Source: JBBDRW01 sp040905265
Lineage (GTDB): Bacteria > Bacteroidota > Rhodothermia > Balneolales > Balneolaceae
DNA: 32,608 bases
Direction of reading: 5' to 3'
NCBI GenBank assembly: GCA_040905265.1
Contig: JBBDRW010000109.1
Coordinates: forward strand, 1-32,608
The notes beneath the pieces are model-generated. The model had not been told where the DNA came from, searched no databases, and saw nothing but the letters and a program-made list of their open reading frames with translations. The translations under genes and the position numbers were made by a program. Shown piece by piece: positions 15,591 to 23,170 of the stretch (positions are counted from its first letter, which is position 1; each line of letters starts with the position of its first letter).

Positions 15591-16727
15591 ATGCGTTTTA
15601 ATACCAAAGCGATCCATGCCGGACAGGAGCCGGAAGAGACCTCCGGCGCGGTGATGCCACCCATCTTCCAAACGTCAACCTACCGGCAGGAAGGACCCAA
15701 CGAACATCGTGGTTATGACTACGCGCGAGTTGGTAACCCGACACGAACCGCTCTCGAAAAGCTCATTGCAGGGCTGGAAGGGGCTGATGAATGCGCCTGT
15801 TTTGCCAGTGGCTGTGCTGCGATAGACGCCATTATAAAAATGTACCGGCCAGGAGATCATATCATCGCCTCCAATGATCTCTACGGCGGAAGTTACCGGC
15901 TCTTTACCGAGGTCTTCGAGCCATACGGAATACGTTTCTCATTCGTCGATATGACAGACACGGAGAATATCGAACGAGTTCTGAGTAAATCGACTAAACT
16001 GATCTGGATCGAGACACCGACGAATCCACTCCTGCGAATTGCCGATATAAGATCGATTGTCAAACTGGCTAAAGAACATGGCATCCATACAGCCGTAGAC
16101 AATACATTTGCTTCTCCATGCTTGCAGAGGCCACTTGAATTGGGTGTCGACATTGTGGTACACTCCACTACCAAGTATCTGGGCGGACACTCGGATGCAA
16201 TCGGAGGAGCTGTCGCATCTTCTGACCAAAAAATAATGGATCAGATACGATTTCAGGTCAAAACCACCGGAGGAGTGCCCGGCCCAATGGATTGTTATCT
16301 GATACTCAGAGGAATCAAAACTCTCCCGTTACGAGTAGAGAGAGCCGTTGAGAATGCTGAAAAAATTGCAGCTTTTCTTGAGGATCATCCCGGAACCGCG
16401 TCTGTACATTACCCCGGACTTGCGTCACACAAACAGCATCATCTGGCCAGAGAACAGATGTCAGGGTTCGGTGCAATGGTCTCCTTCTCACTAAAGCTTG
16501 ATACGATGGAGAGTGCAGTCACGTTTATGAAGAGTACGAAAATATTTACCCTGGCTGAAAGCCTTGGCGGTGTTGAGTCTCTGATCAGCCACCCGGCATC
16601 CATGACACACGGGTCGATCCCCAGAGAGATCCGGGAACGGGCCGGCCTGATGGATTCATTGATCCGGCTCTCAGTCGGTGTGGAAGATGTCGAGGACCTG
16701 ATTGAAGATCTCGATCAGGCATTCTGA
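15591..16727 (+). CDS. Cystathionine gamma-synthase/gamma-lyase family PLP enzyme
   Basis: Cytoplasmic enzyme of the Cys/Met metabolism PLP family. The 378 residues contain FNTKAIHAGQ, PPIFQTSTY, DYARVGNPTR, FASGCAAIDAI, NDLYGGSYR, WIETPTNP, VDNTFASP and the PLP lysine K195 in HSTTKYLGGHSD. Members either join O-acyl-homoserine to cysteine (MetB) or split cystathionine (MetC/CGL); SLGGVESLISHPASMTH near the C-terminus is common to both. I do not assign a symbol because the reaction direction cannot be decided here. It follows the second TPR lipoprotein by 6 bases and precedes a thiolase by 30. Confidence 0.93.
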   Translation: MRFNTKAIHAGQEPEETSGAVMPPIFQTSTYRQEGPNEHRGYDYARVGNPTRTALEKLIAGLEGADECACFASGCAAIDAIIKMYRPGDHIIASNDLYGGSYRLFTEVFEPYGIRFSFVDMTDTENIERVLSKSTKLIWIETPTNPLLRIADIRSIVKLAKEHGIHTAVDNTFASPCLQRPLELGVDIVVHSTTKYLGGHSDAIGGAVASSDQKIMDQIRFQVKTTGGVPGPMDCYLILRGIKTLPLRVERAVENAEKIAAFLEDHPGTASVHYPGLASHKQHHLAREQMSGFGAMVSFSLKLDTMESAVTFMKSTKIFTLAESLGGVESLISHPASMTHGSIPREIRERAGLMDSLIRLSVGVEDVEDLIEDLDQAF

Positions 16728-16757
16728 CCACCTTACCTCTTAATAACCGTTGCTTCC

Positions 16758-17942
16758 ATGAACCATGTAGTGATTGCAGAAGCGAAGCGAACCCCTATCG
16801 GATCATTTGGCGGGGGACTTTCGGGGTTTACTGCGCCCGAACTGGGCGCGGTAGCAATCCTGGAGATTATCCGGTCAACTGGCATCCGGCCGGAGCTGGT
16901 AGAAGAAGTTGTTTTTGGAAATGTCTTGAGTGCCGGTATCGGGCAAGCCCCGGCAAGGCAAGCTGCATTGAAAGGCGGGCTCTCGACAGCAACCCCCTGT
17001 ACAACCGTCAATAAGGTCTGTGCTTCAGGCATGAAAGCGATCATGATTGCTGCAGATCAGATACGGCTTGGAGAAGCTCGGGTTATGGTTACGGGCGGTA
17101 TGGAGAGCATGAGCAATGTGCCATACTACCTTCCTGACGAACGATTCGGTGCAACACTTGGACATAGCAGAACCGTAGATGGCATACTGAAGGATGGCTT
17201 GTGGGATGTCTACAAGGATTTTCACATGGGAAATGCTGCCGAGATCTGTGCAAAACAGTCTGAAATAAGCCGTGAAGAGCAGGACAGATATGCAATACTC
17301 TCATACAGACGAGCCCTTGAAGCTGCTGAAAAAGGGTACTTCCGTGAAGAGCTGATTCCAATCAAAGTGAAAGATGGCAAGGGGTCAGTTACGCTGATAG
17401 AGCATGACGAGGAGCCCCGGCGGGTTCAGTTTGATAAAATTGAGCACCTGAAGCCTGTGTTTGACAAGGATGGGACAGTTACAGCAGCCAATGCAAGCAG
17501 CATCAATGATGGCGCTGCAGCACTCCTGTTACTCTCCGAAGAGCGTGCAAAGGAGTTAAATCTGACGCCTGTTGCCCGAATACGCAGCTATGCAAGCAGT
17601 GCCAAAGCACCTGAGCTGTTTACAACCGCCCCCTCAGATGTGATACCTCTTGCTCTGAAAAAATCAGGGTTGACACTGTCAGATATCGACCTGTTCGAAA
17701 TCAATGAAGCTTTTTCTGTTGTATCGATTGCCAACAACCGGATCCTGAAACTGGATGAAGAGATCGTCAACATCCATGGCGGGGCAGTCAGCCTGGGCCA
17801 TCCCATCGGATGCTCTGGTGCACGAATCGTAGTTACACTGGTACATGCATTGAAACGCACCGGCGGCACTCTCGGTTGTGCTGCAATCTGCAATGGAGGA
17901 GGTGGAGCTTCCGCAATGGTAGTAGAGAGGGTAGATAAATGA
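16758..17942 (+). CDS. Acetyl-CoA C-acetyltransferase (thiolase)
   Basis: Thiolase of 394 residues that condenses two acetyl-CoA to acetoacetyl-CoA or runs the reverse cleavage in fatty-acid breakdown. The catalytic triad is complete: Cys88 in NKVCASGMKA, His348 in GHPIGCSG and Cys378 in ICNGGGGASA. FEINEAF and NASSINDGAAAL are also typical. Sequence style favours the biosynthetic AtoB/PhaA type over FadA, but I have no partner gene to prove it: no fadB, phaB or HMG-CoA synthase lies nearby. Last gene before a 419-base spacer. Confidence 0.95.
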   Translation: MNHVVIAEAKRTPIGSFGGGLSGFTAPELGAVAILEIIRSTGIRPELVEEVVFGNVLSAGIGQAPARQAALKGGLSTATPCTTVNKVCASGMKAIMIAADQIRLGEARVMVTGGMESMSNVPYYLPDERFGATLGHSRTVDGILKDGLWDVYKDFHMGNAAEICAKQSEISREEQDRYAILSYRRALEAAEKGYFREELIPIKVKDGKGSVTLIEHDEEPRRVQFDKIEHLKPVFDKDGTVTAANASSINDGAAALLLLSEERAKELNLTPVARIRSYASSAKAPELFTTAPSDVIPLALKKSGLTLSDIDLFEINEAFSVVSIANNRILKLDEEIVNIHGGAVSLGHPIGCSGARIVVTLVHALKRTGGTLGCAAICNGGGGASAMVVERVDK

Positions 17943-18038
17943 TACATTACATTCAAAAACCGTGTTACTGTGTACCTGGTGTCGTGTCGAGAGTAAACTG
18001 AGATATACAGAACCACCTGAATTAGAGAACACTCCACC

Positions 18039-18067
18039 TTGACTTTTAGTAGCCTGGGTGCTATAAT
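18039..18067 (+). promoter_or_regulatory. Strong sigma-70-type promoter
   Basis: TTGACT (18039-18044), a 17-base spacer and TATAAT (18062-18067): eleven of twelve consensus bases with ideal spacing. Transcription would start near 18074, 290 bases before the porV-like gene, and run straight into the inverted-repeat element. This is the best promoter match in the window. Confidence 0.72.
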
Positions 18068-18073
18068 CGATTT

Positions 18074-18250
18074 TAACGGGTGAAGGTCTTCTATCAGAAG
18101 GCTTTGAAAACCAGGATTTTTGGTCAAGATCGAGGCCAGAAGAATTTTATAACCGCAGCATATTGAGTATATGTGAGGATTATAAAATTCTGATAACGAA
18201 GATATTGAGCAAAAGGACGGTTTTGCAAAGCCTTCTATTAATTTTCTTTA
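18074..18250 (+). ncRNA. Possible small structured RNA
   Basis: Inferred only: the promoter at 18039-18067 would start transcription near 18074, and the first 165 bases fold into the rod described for the repeat element. A loose T-rich stretch follows. The rod with a mid-stem bubble recalls 6S RNA in general shape, but there is no sequence match I can assert, and the similarity of its arms to other intergenic copies argues for a repeat instead. The 3' end is a guess; it may simply be the porV leader. Confidence 0.25.
18096..18236. repeat. 141-bp paired inverted-repeat element (REPIN-like)
   Basis: Terminal arms AGAAGGCTTTGAAAACC (18096-18112) and GGTTTTGCAAAGCCTTCT (18219-18236) are complementary apart from one extra base. 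Inside, TTTTTGGTCAAGATC pairs imperfectly with GATATTGAGCAAAAG, and AGAATTTTATAA (18141-18152) pairs perfectly with TTATAAAATTCT (18180-18191), leaving a 27-base tip. Transcribed RNA would be a long rod with one small internal bubble. The arms recur upstream of rplU (8851-8929), at 26778-26812 and 6728-6752, so it is a member of a dispersed family. Confidence 0.8.
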
Positions 18251-18314
18251 ACTCAATTCATTAAATTGCGGCAATCTGTTATATTTCATACCGGAGCATT
18301 TGAATAGCTTCGGA

Positions 18315-18332
18315 GAAGGCAATATTGCCTTC
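18315..18332. promoter_or_regulatory. 18-bp perfect palindrome upstream of the porV-like gene
   Basis: GAAGGCAATATTGCCTTC is a perfect dyad ending 29 bases before the GTG start. As DNA it resembles a dimer-binding operator; as RNA it would be a 7-8 bp hairpin near the ribosome-binding region. No factor is assigned. Confidence 0.5.
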
Positions 18333-18361
18333 CAAAATGTTAATGATAATCGAGCGGTCCT

Positions 18362-19480
18362 GTGAAAAAAATTGCCAGCCTATTCCTCTTACTTGCACTC
18401 TCCTGTGCCACCCTGCAAGCTCAGGTAGGGATTACTTCTGTTCCGTTCCTTCAGATTGAACCCGACTCCAGATCAGCCGGAATGGGTAATACCGGTGTAG
18501 CGATCGCCGATAACGCATCTGCCATTTTCTGGAACCCGGCCGGGCTCGCTCAACAGAGCAACAATCAAATCAGTATTACACACGCAAACTGGCTTCCTGC
18601 ATTTAACGTCGACCTCTTTTACGACTATCTTGTTGGTACATACCATATCGACGAGGTCGGTACGTTCGGAGGCCACATCACATTCCTGAATCTGGGTGAA
18701 CAGGTACGAACTGATGAAAATGCACAGGAACTCGGCCGCTTCAACAGTTACGAACTGAGTGCCGGGCTCTCATACGGCCGTCAGATCAATGAACATTTCA
18801 ATGTGGGAGCCAGCCTCCGATATATTCACAGCAGTCTGGCCGATGGCGATCTGAACGGACACAAGATCAATCCCGGATCCAGTTTTGGTATTGACCTGGC
18901 CGGCCAGTACCGCTCAAACCCTTTCATGCTGGGAAATCGTGAAGCCATATTTCGGGCCGGATTGAATCTCTCCAACATTGGCCCCGGCATTCGCTACACC
19001 GACAATGCCGTAAAAGATCCTCTTCCCACGATGCTGCGTACAGGGTGGGCCGTAACGGTCGATCTGGATGAAAACGGATATAATACACTCACATTTTCCA
19101 ATGACATCTCCAAGGTGATGGCCCGAAGTGAAGAGGTCATTGCGCAGGGGGATACAACGTATCAGCCCATGGGTGTGTTCAAGGCTCTTACGAGTTCGTG
19201 GGGATCGTATGAACGGTTTAACGGATCTGAAAATGTGGACGTTGGACTGCTACAGCAATTGATGTTCGGTTTCGGGCTGGAGTACTGGTACAACCAGCAG
19301 TTTGCACTGCGTACAGGCTATTACTACGAAGATCCGGAAAATGGAAACAGGGAGTTTATCACCCTCGGCGCCGGCATCCGATACGGAATGTTCGGTGTCG
19401 ATTTCAGCTATCTCTATACCCTGGAAGAGTACCACCCGCTTGCCAATACCATGCGTTTCAGCCTTTTGCTTAATCTCTGA
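18362..19480 (+). CDS. PorV/PorQ-type outer-membrane protein (type IX secretion-associated)
   Basis: Predicted outer-membrane beta-barrel of 372 residues. In type IX secretion, PorV shuttles cargo from the Sov/SprA channel to the attachment complex. After a GTG start and a signal peptide of about 21 residues (MKKIASLFLLLALS...), the N-terminus carries the family hallmark FLQIEPDSRSAGMGNTGVAI followed by ADNASAIFWNPAGLA. Repeated amphipathic strands fill the rest and the chain ends in an aromatic/leucine strand (MRFSLLLNL). PorV, PorQ and UPF0164-type relatives share this start, so the exact member is not fixed. No other secretion gene is near. The leader holds the unusual repeats described separately. 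Confidence 0.85.
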   Translation: MKKIASLFLLLALSCATLQAQVGITSVPFLQIEPDSRSAGMGNTGVAIADNASAIFWNPAGLAQQSNNQISITHANWLPAFNVDLFYDYLVGTYHIDEVGTFGGHITFLNLGEQVRTDENAQELGRFNSYELSAGLSYGRQINEHFNVGASLRYIHSSLADGDLNGHKINPGSSFGIDLAGQYRSNPFMLGNREAIFRAGLNLSNIGPGIRYTDNAVKDPLPTMLRTGWAVTVDLDENGYNTLTFSNDISKVMARSEEVIAQGDTTYQPMGVFKALTSSWGSYERFNGSENVDVGLLQQLMFGFGLEYWYNQQFALRTGYYYEDPENGNREFITLGAGIRYGMFGVDFSYLYTLEEYHPLANTMRFSLLLNL

Positions 19481-19636
19481 GCAGACAGTCCGTCATAAAG
19501 TGCGGCCAGCCGGTTTCGGGCCGGAGAAACAATTCAACACCGATTTCGTTTCATCTCATGAGGAAACACGATTCGGCATCGGTATAAAGATGCTTTTCTC
19601 TTTCGCACTCTCGCCTGAAACCTCTATTTTTACAAC

Positions 19637-20479
19637 ATGGACTGGATAAAAGATCTTCTTACCAGCAAGATACTCTATGGATGGCTGTTTGGCCTGACTA
19701 TGTTCGGTGCCCTTGCCATATTTGTCATGGACACCTGGATCATGCCTGCTTACACTCACTATAATGAAGGGCTGACGGTTCCCGATGTCACCAAGATCTC
19801 ACTCGAAGAGGCGGAAGAGATTCTGGAATCCTACGGATTGCGATATGAAATTCTCGACCGGAGAGCTCACAGTGCCTATCCGGCTGACTATATCCTGGAC
19901 CAGGCACCTCCTGCCAAACACATTGTCAAACCGAACCGAAAAATCTATCTCACAGTCAATACAGCCGTACGTCCAACAACAGTCGTACCGGACGTTGTCA
20001 ACATGTCTCTGAGAAATGCACAGATCCAGATTGAAAATTACGGACTTTCGGTTGGGACGATCAGTTATGAATCGGGCCGGTTCCGCGCGACCGTTCTTCG
20101 ACAATCAGTCTCACCGGGTGATACTGTGGATGTAGAAACTACGATTGACCTGGCGGTCAGTGACGGCCTCGGAGACACCCTGGTTGAAGTTCCCGACATC
20201 ATAGGGCTGACACTTGCAGAAGCCCAGCAAGTACTACGTGAAGCCGGGTTGCGCGTGAGTGAAATCCGGTACGAGCCCAGCCAGGAGGCACAGCCACATA
20301 CGATCCTCTCCAGAGAACCTGAAGACAGAGAACTACAAGAGGGTGAATCCCTCTCTTTGGTCGTTTCCGAACGGTTCGATACCAGAGAGGAAGAAGAGTC
20401 GGGCGTCTTTATCCCGGAAGAAGATTCTGTAGAGCTTGATAACAACGACTTCGAACAAGAGATTGAAGAACAGAACTGA
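19637..20479 (+). CDS. Membrane protein with three PASTA domains
   Basis: A 280-residue single-pass protein: short cytoplasmic start, one membrane helix (about residues 13-35), then three PASTA repeats in the periplasm (about 46-108, 115-175 and 184-245), each opening with a VPD(V/I) motif and ending before a V-P-P/G-D-like turn (APPAKHIVKPN, SVSPGDTV, PEDRELQEGE). The last 35 residues are very acidic. PASTA domains usually sit on serine/threonine kinases or penicillin-binding proteins and bind peptidoglycan; neither catalytic domain is present. The gene lies 4 bases before rpe. Role likely in envelope sensing or anchoring; this is inference. Confidence 0.92.
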   Translation: MDWIKDLLTSKILYGWLFGLTMFGALAIFVMDTWIMPAYTHYNEGLTVPDVTKISLEEAEEILESYGLRYEILDRRAHSAYPADYILDQAPPAKHIVKPNRKIYLTVNTAVRPTTVVPDVVNMSLRNAQIQIENYGLSVGTISYESGRFRATVLRQSVSPGDTVDVETTIDLAVSDGLGDTLVEVPDIIGLTLAEAQQVLREAGLRVSEIRYEPSQEAQPHTILSREPEDRELQEGESLSLVVSERFDTREEEESGVFIPEEDSVELDNNDFEQEIEEQN

Positions 20480-20483
20480 CCCT

Positions 20484-21173
20484 ATGGAATTTCAACTTCC
20501 CATTTTGGCGCCATCCATTCTTGCCGCCGACCACAGCCGGTTAGGCGAACAGATTCAGGCATGTGTGGATTCAGGTATTCAATGGATCCATTGTGACATC
20601 ATGGACGGGCACTTTGTTCCCAATATCAGTTTCGGGCCAGCGATGGTGGAAACTGTTCGCGACATTGCTCCGGAGCTGTTTCTGGATGTACACTTGATGA
20701 TCGAGGACCCTGACAAATATATCGAATCTTTTGCAGATGCCGGAGCAGACCTGATCTCTGTACATGTGGAAACCTGTCCCCATCTGCATCGAACACTTCA
20801 GATGATTCGGTTGCAAGGGTGTATGACCGGTGTGGTACTGAATCCGGCAACCCCGATCGATCTTATTGAGCCGATTCTACAGGAGACGGACCTGGTACTT
20901 ATCATGAGTGTAAACCCCGGCTTCGGCGGCCAGTCGTTCATCGAGTCCAGTTACAGGAAAGTCCAGAATCTGGCCGCACTCAGAGAGAGCAACCAGACAG
21001 AATTTCTGATCGAAGTTGACGGCGGCGTAACCCTTGGAAATATTCAAAAACTGGTTCGAACCGGGGTAGATATTCTTGTTGCCGGGAGCAGTGTTTTCAA
21101 AGCGGATGACATCCACGGCCGAATCAAAAAACTGACAGAAAAAGCAGCTCTGGGCCGTACGAATCTGGCATAA
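20484..21173 (+). CDS. rpe: Ribulose-phosphate 3-epimerase
   Basis: Cytoplasmic pentose-phosphate enzyme interconverting ribulose 5-phosphate and xylulose 5-phosphate. The 229-residue TIM barrel has LAPSILAADHSRL, the metal-binding HCDIMDGHFVPNISFGP, VHLMIEDP, the phosphate-binding NPGFGGQSF and VDGGV. The frame is open from 20436, but ATG 20484 gives the standard N-terminus and avoids a 44-base overlap with the PASTA gene. It is 4 bases after that gene, so they are probably co-transcribed. Confidence 0.97.
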   Translation: MEFQLPILAPSILAADHSRLGEQIQACVDSGIQWIHCDIMDGHFVPNISFGPAMVETVRDIAPELFLDVHLMIEDPDKYIESFADAGADLISVHVETCPHLHRTLQMIRLQGCMTGVVLNPATPIDLIEPILQETDLVLIMSVNPGFGGQSFIESSYRKVQNLAALRESNQTEFLIEVDGGVTLGNIQKLVRTGVDILVAGSSVFKADDIHGRIKKLTEKAALGRTNLA

Positions 21174-21235
21174 TCTCTACGTTCTGTCATTCATACATTT
21201 TTTCACAACCAAAGTATTAATCAGGAACAACTTCC

Positions 21236-22240
21236 ATCGATACCAAGAATAACATTTCGGAAAAAACCTTTTACATCGAGGACGTACAACCTCTTCTGAT
21301 TCTCGGTTTTCAGGATCAACACCTTGGGCGGCTGGATCAGGCCTTCCCTGCAACAAAAATCACTGTTCGGGGAAATAAAATCAAGATGCTCGGTCCGGTG
21401 GAAGAGGTAGAAATTCTGATAGAGATCCTCGGTGAGCTGACGACAATTGCGGGCAAGAACAACCAGGTTACTTCCAGTGACCTGGAGACCCTGCTGGCCC
21501 TTGAGGGGCGGGTTGAATCGGCACCGGACGAGGAAAAGCCGTTCAAGCAGGAGAGCGGGGATATCATCCTCCATACCCATACGGGTGATGCAATTGTTGC
21601 AAAAACACCGGGACAGAGAGAAATCGTAAAGGCGGTAGAGAATAATGATATTGTATTCGCGATCGGGCCGGCAGGAACTGGAAAGACGTTTACATCGGTT
21701 GCCCTTGCCGTTCAGGCGATGAAACAGCGGAAGGTGAAGAAGATTATTCTGGCCAGGCCGGCAGTGGAAGCGGGAGAAACTCTCGGATTTCTTCCCGGTG
21801 ACCTGAAAGAGAAGATCGATCCCTATCTCCGCCCTCTCTACGACGCACTGGAAGAGATGATCGAATATGACAAACTGGAATTCCAGCTCTCCAAAAATAT
21901 CATAGAGATTGCACCTCTTGCCTACATGCGCGGACGGACCCTGAATAATGCGTTTGTCATTCTGGACGAAGCTCAGAACGCTACCAATATCCAGATGAAG
22001 ATGTTTCTGACCCGCATCGGATTCAACAGCCGTGCAATCATTACCGGAGATATAACGCAGACAGACCTCCCGCGAAAACAACACTCCGGCCTTATCTCCA
22101 TCCAGAAAATTCTGGATGATATCGAGGGTATCTCATTCGTCTACCTGGACCAGAGAGATGTGGTACGCCACAAGCTTGTCAGACAGATCATTGAAGCGTA
22201 TGAAAAGCATGAAGAGAACGATCAGCGAAAGAAGAAGTAA
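21236..22240 (+). CDS. PhoH family ATPase with apparent non-canonical start
   Basis: P-loop NTPase of the PhoH/YbeZ family, cytoplasmic, linked to RNA metabolism together with YbeY. Walker A GPAGTGKT is at about residues 144-151 and Walker B FVILDEAQNA near 240; LARPAVEAGE-x-LGFLPGD is also diagnostic. The first ATG in frame is 21386, but the codons before it encode the family's usual N-terminal domain (ISEKTFYIEDV, QPLLILGFQDQ). That frame stays open only back to a TAA at 21218 and contains no ATG, GTG or TTG. An ATC at 21236, with AGGA nine bases upstream, is the best-placed first codon and gives 334 residues; ATT 21254 is another option. Identification of the protein is sure; the start is not. 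Confidence 0.9.
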   Translation: MDTKNNISEKTFYIEDVQPLLILGFQDQHLGRLDQAFPATKITVRGNKIKMLGPVEEVEILIEILGELTTIAGKNNQVTSSDLETLLALEGRVESAPDEEKPFKQESGDIILHTHTGDAIVAKTPGQREIVKAVENNDIVFAIGPAGTGKTFTSVALAVQAMKQRKVKKIILARPAVEAGETLGFLPGDLKEKIDPYLRPLYDALEEMIEYDKLEFQLSKNIIEIAPLAYMRGRTLNNAFVILDEAQNATNIQMKMFLTRIGFNSRAIITGDITQTDLPRKQHSGLISIQKILDDIEGISFVYLDQRDVVRHKLVRQIIEAYEKHEENDQRKKK

Positions 22241-22298
22241 TACCACGTCTCTTCACACAGACATGCTTTCCCGATCCAAACATATTTGACCTGAAAAG

Positions 22299-23108
22299 AT
22301 GACCCGCAGCGTAGAAAAGCGACCCTTTGTAACCCCACTCTACGAAGGAACATACTCCGTAGGGCTGGACAAGAAGTTTATACGAATTGGACGAGATGAC
22401 CCTCCCCGGAAAAACAGCCTGAAACTCTCCATCAACCCGTTTCTTATCAAAGGAGAAGAGAGGAACATATTATTTGATGCGGGATTGGGCGAGTTTGGCG
22501 AAAAGACCTCCACAAACCAGATTCTTACCAATCTGGAGTTTCATGGATTGAGTAGCCTGGATATTACGGATATCTTCACAAGCCACCTCCACTACGACCA
22601 TCTTGGCGGCCTCGCCGGGCGGCCGGACGGCTACTGGGAACTTACATTTCCGGAGGCACAAATCTGGGTTTCCCGGCAAGACTGGAACGAGCTGCTTGAG
22701 AGAGAGGAGGCCAAAGGCGATAGCGAAAAACTGGAATTTCTCCATTTTCTGGAAGCCCGGGCAGACCTGCAGGATCTGGAAAGCGGGAAACAGCCTCTGC
22801 CGGAAGTACGGGCAGAGACTGCTGGAGGCCACACAAAACATTCTCAAATCCTCTACTTCGAGGAGAATGAAGAGAAATATCTGATGGCAGGCGACATCCT
22901 TGGCACAAAAGGGGCCGTCAACCGGACCTATACCGCCAAGTACGACTTTGACCCGAAACAGAGTATGGCTGTCCGGGAAAAGATAAAAAAGTATGCCTTC
23001 GACGAGGGTGCGGTCATTATGGCCTACCATGAAACCGAATCACCGCTCTTCAGACTCACGTCACACGATCCGAAAAAAGGGTATCTCATGGAAGATGCGG
23101 CCTCCTGA
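22299..23108 (+). CDS. Metallo-beta-lactamase-fold hydrolase
   Basis: A 269-residue cytoplasmic hydrolase. The zinc motif HLHYDH (H96, H98, D100, H101) is complete, with further ligands at GGHTKHS, MAGDI and AYHE. The fold is common to lactonases, glyoxalase II-type and other esterases. The early NPFLIKGEERNILFDAGLG and an insertion after the HxHxDH motif resemble quorum-quenching-lactonase-like and MBL-fold proteins of unknown substrate. No signal peptide. It follows phoH by 58 bases and faces the photolyase. Substrate not assigned. Confidence 0.9.
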   Translation: MTRSVEKRPFVTPLYEGTYSVGLDKKFIRIGRDDPPRKNSLKLSINPFLIKGEERNILFDAGLGEFGEKTSTNQILTNLEFHGLSSLDITDIFTSHLHYDHLGGLAGRPDGYWELTFPEAQIWVSRQDWNELLEREEAKGDSEKLEFLHFLEARADLQDLESGKQPLPEVRAETAGGHTKHSQILYFEENEEKYLMAGDILGTKGAVNRTYTAKYDFDPKQSMAVREKIKKYAFDEGAVIMAYHETESPLFRLTSHDPKKGYLMEDAAS

Positions 23109-23170
23109 ACTCCTCTCCTGCTTTCCTTTAATTAGATAACCGAAACCATTCGATACTGCTTCGGTACCGG

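Larger units (their letters stand above)
17943..18361. other. 419-base spacer before the porV-like gene
   Basis: No protein gene is supported. It holds a near-consensus sigma-70 promoter (18039-18067), a 141-bp inverted-repeat element (18096-18236) and an 18-bp perfect palindrome (18315-18332). Confidence 0.85.

Noticed and set aside
21221..22084. 287-residue open frame on the minus strand opposite phoH
   Set aside because: The plus strand encodes complete PhoH motifs; the antisense frame has no recognisable domain and a composition typical of a shadow.
23139..23165. Inverted repeat ACCGAA/TTCGGT between the MBL gene and photolyase as a two-way terminator
   Set aside because: Six base pairs around a 15-base loop without a T-run on either side; too weak to call.
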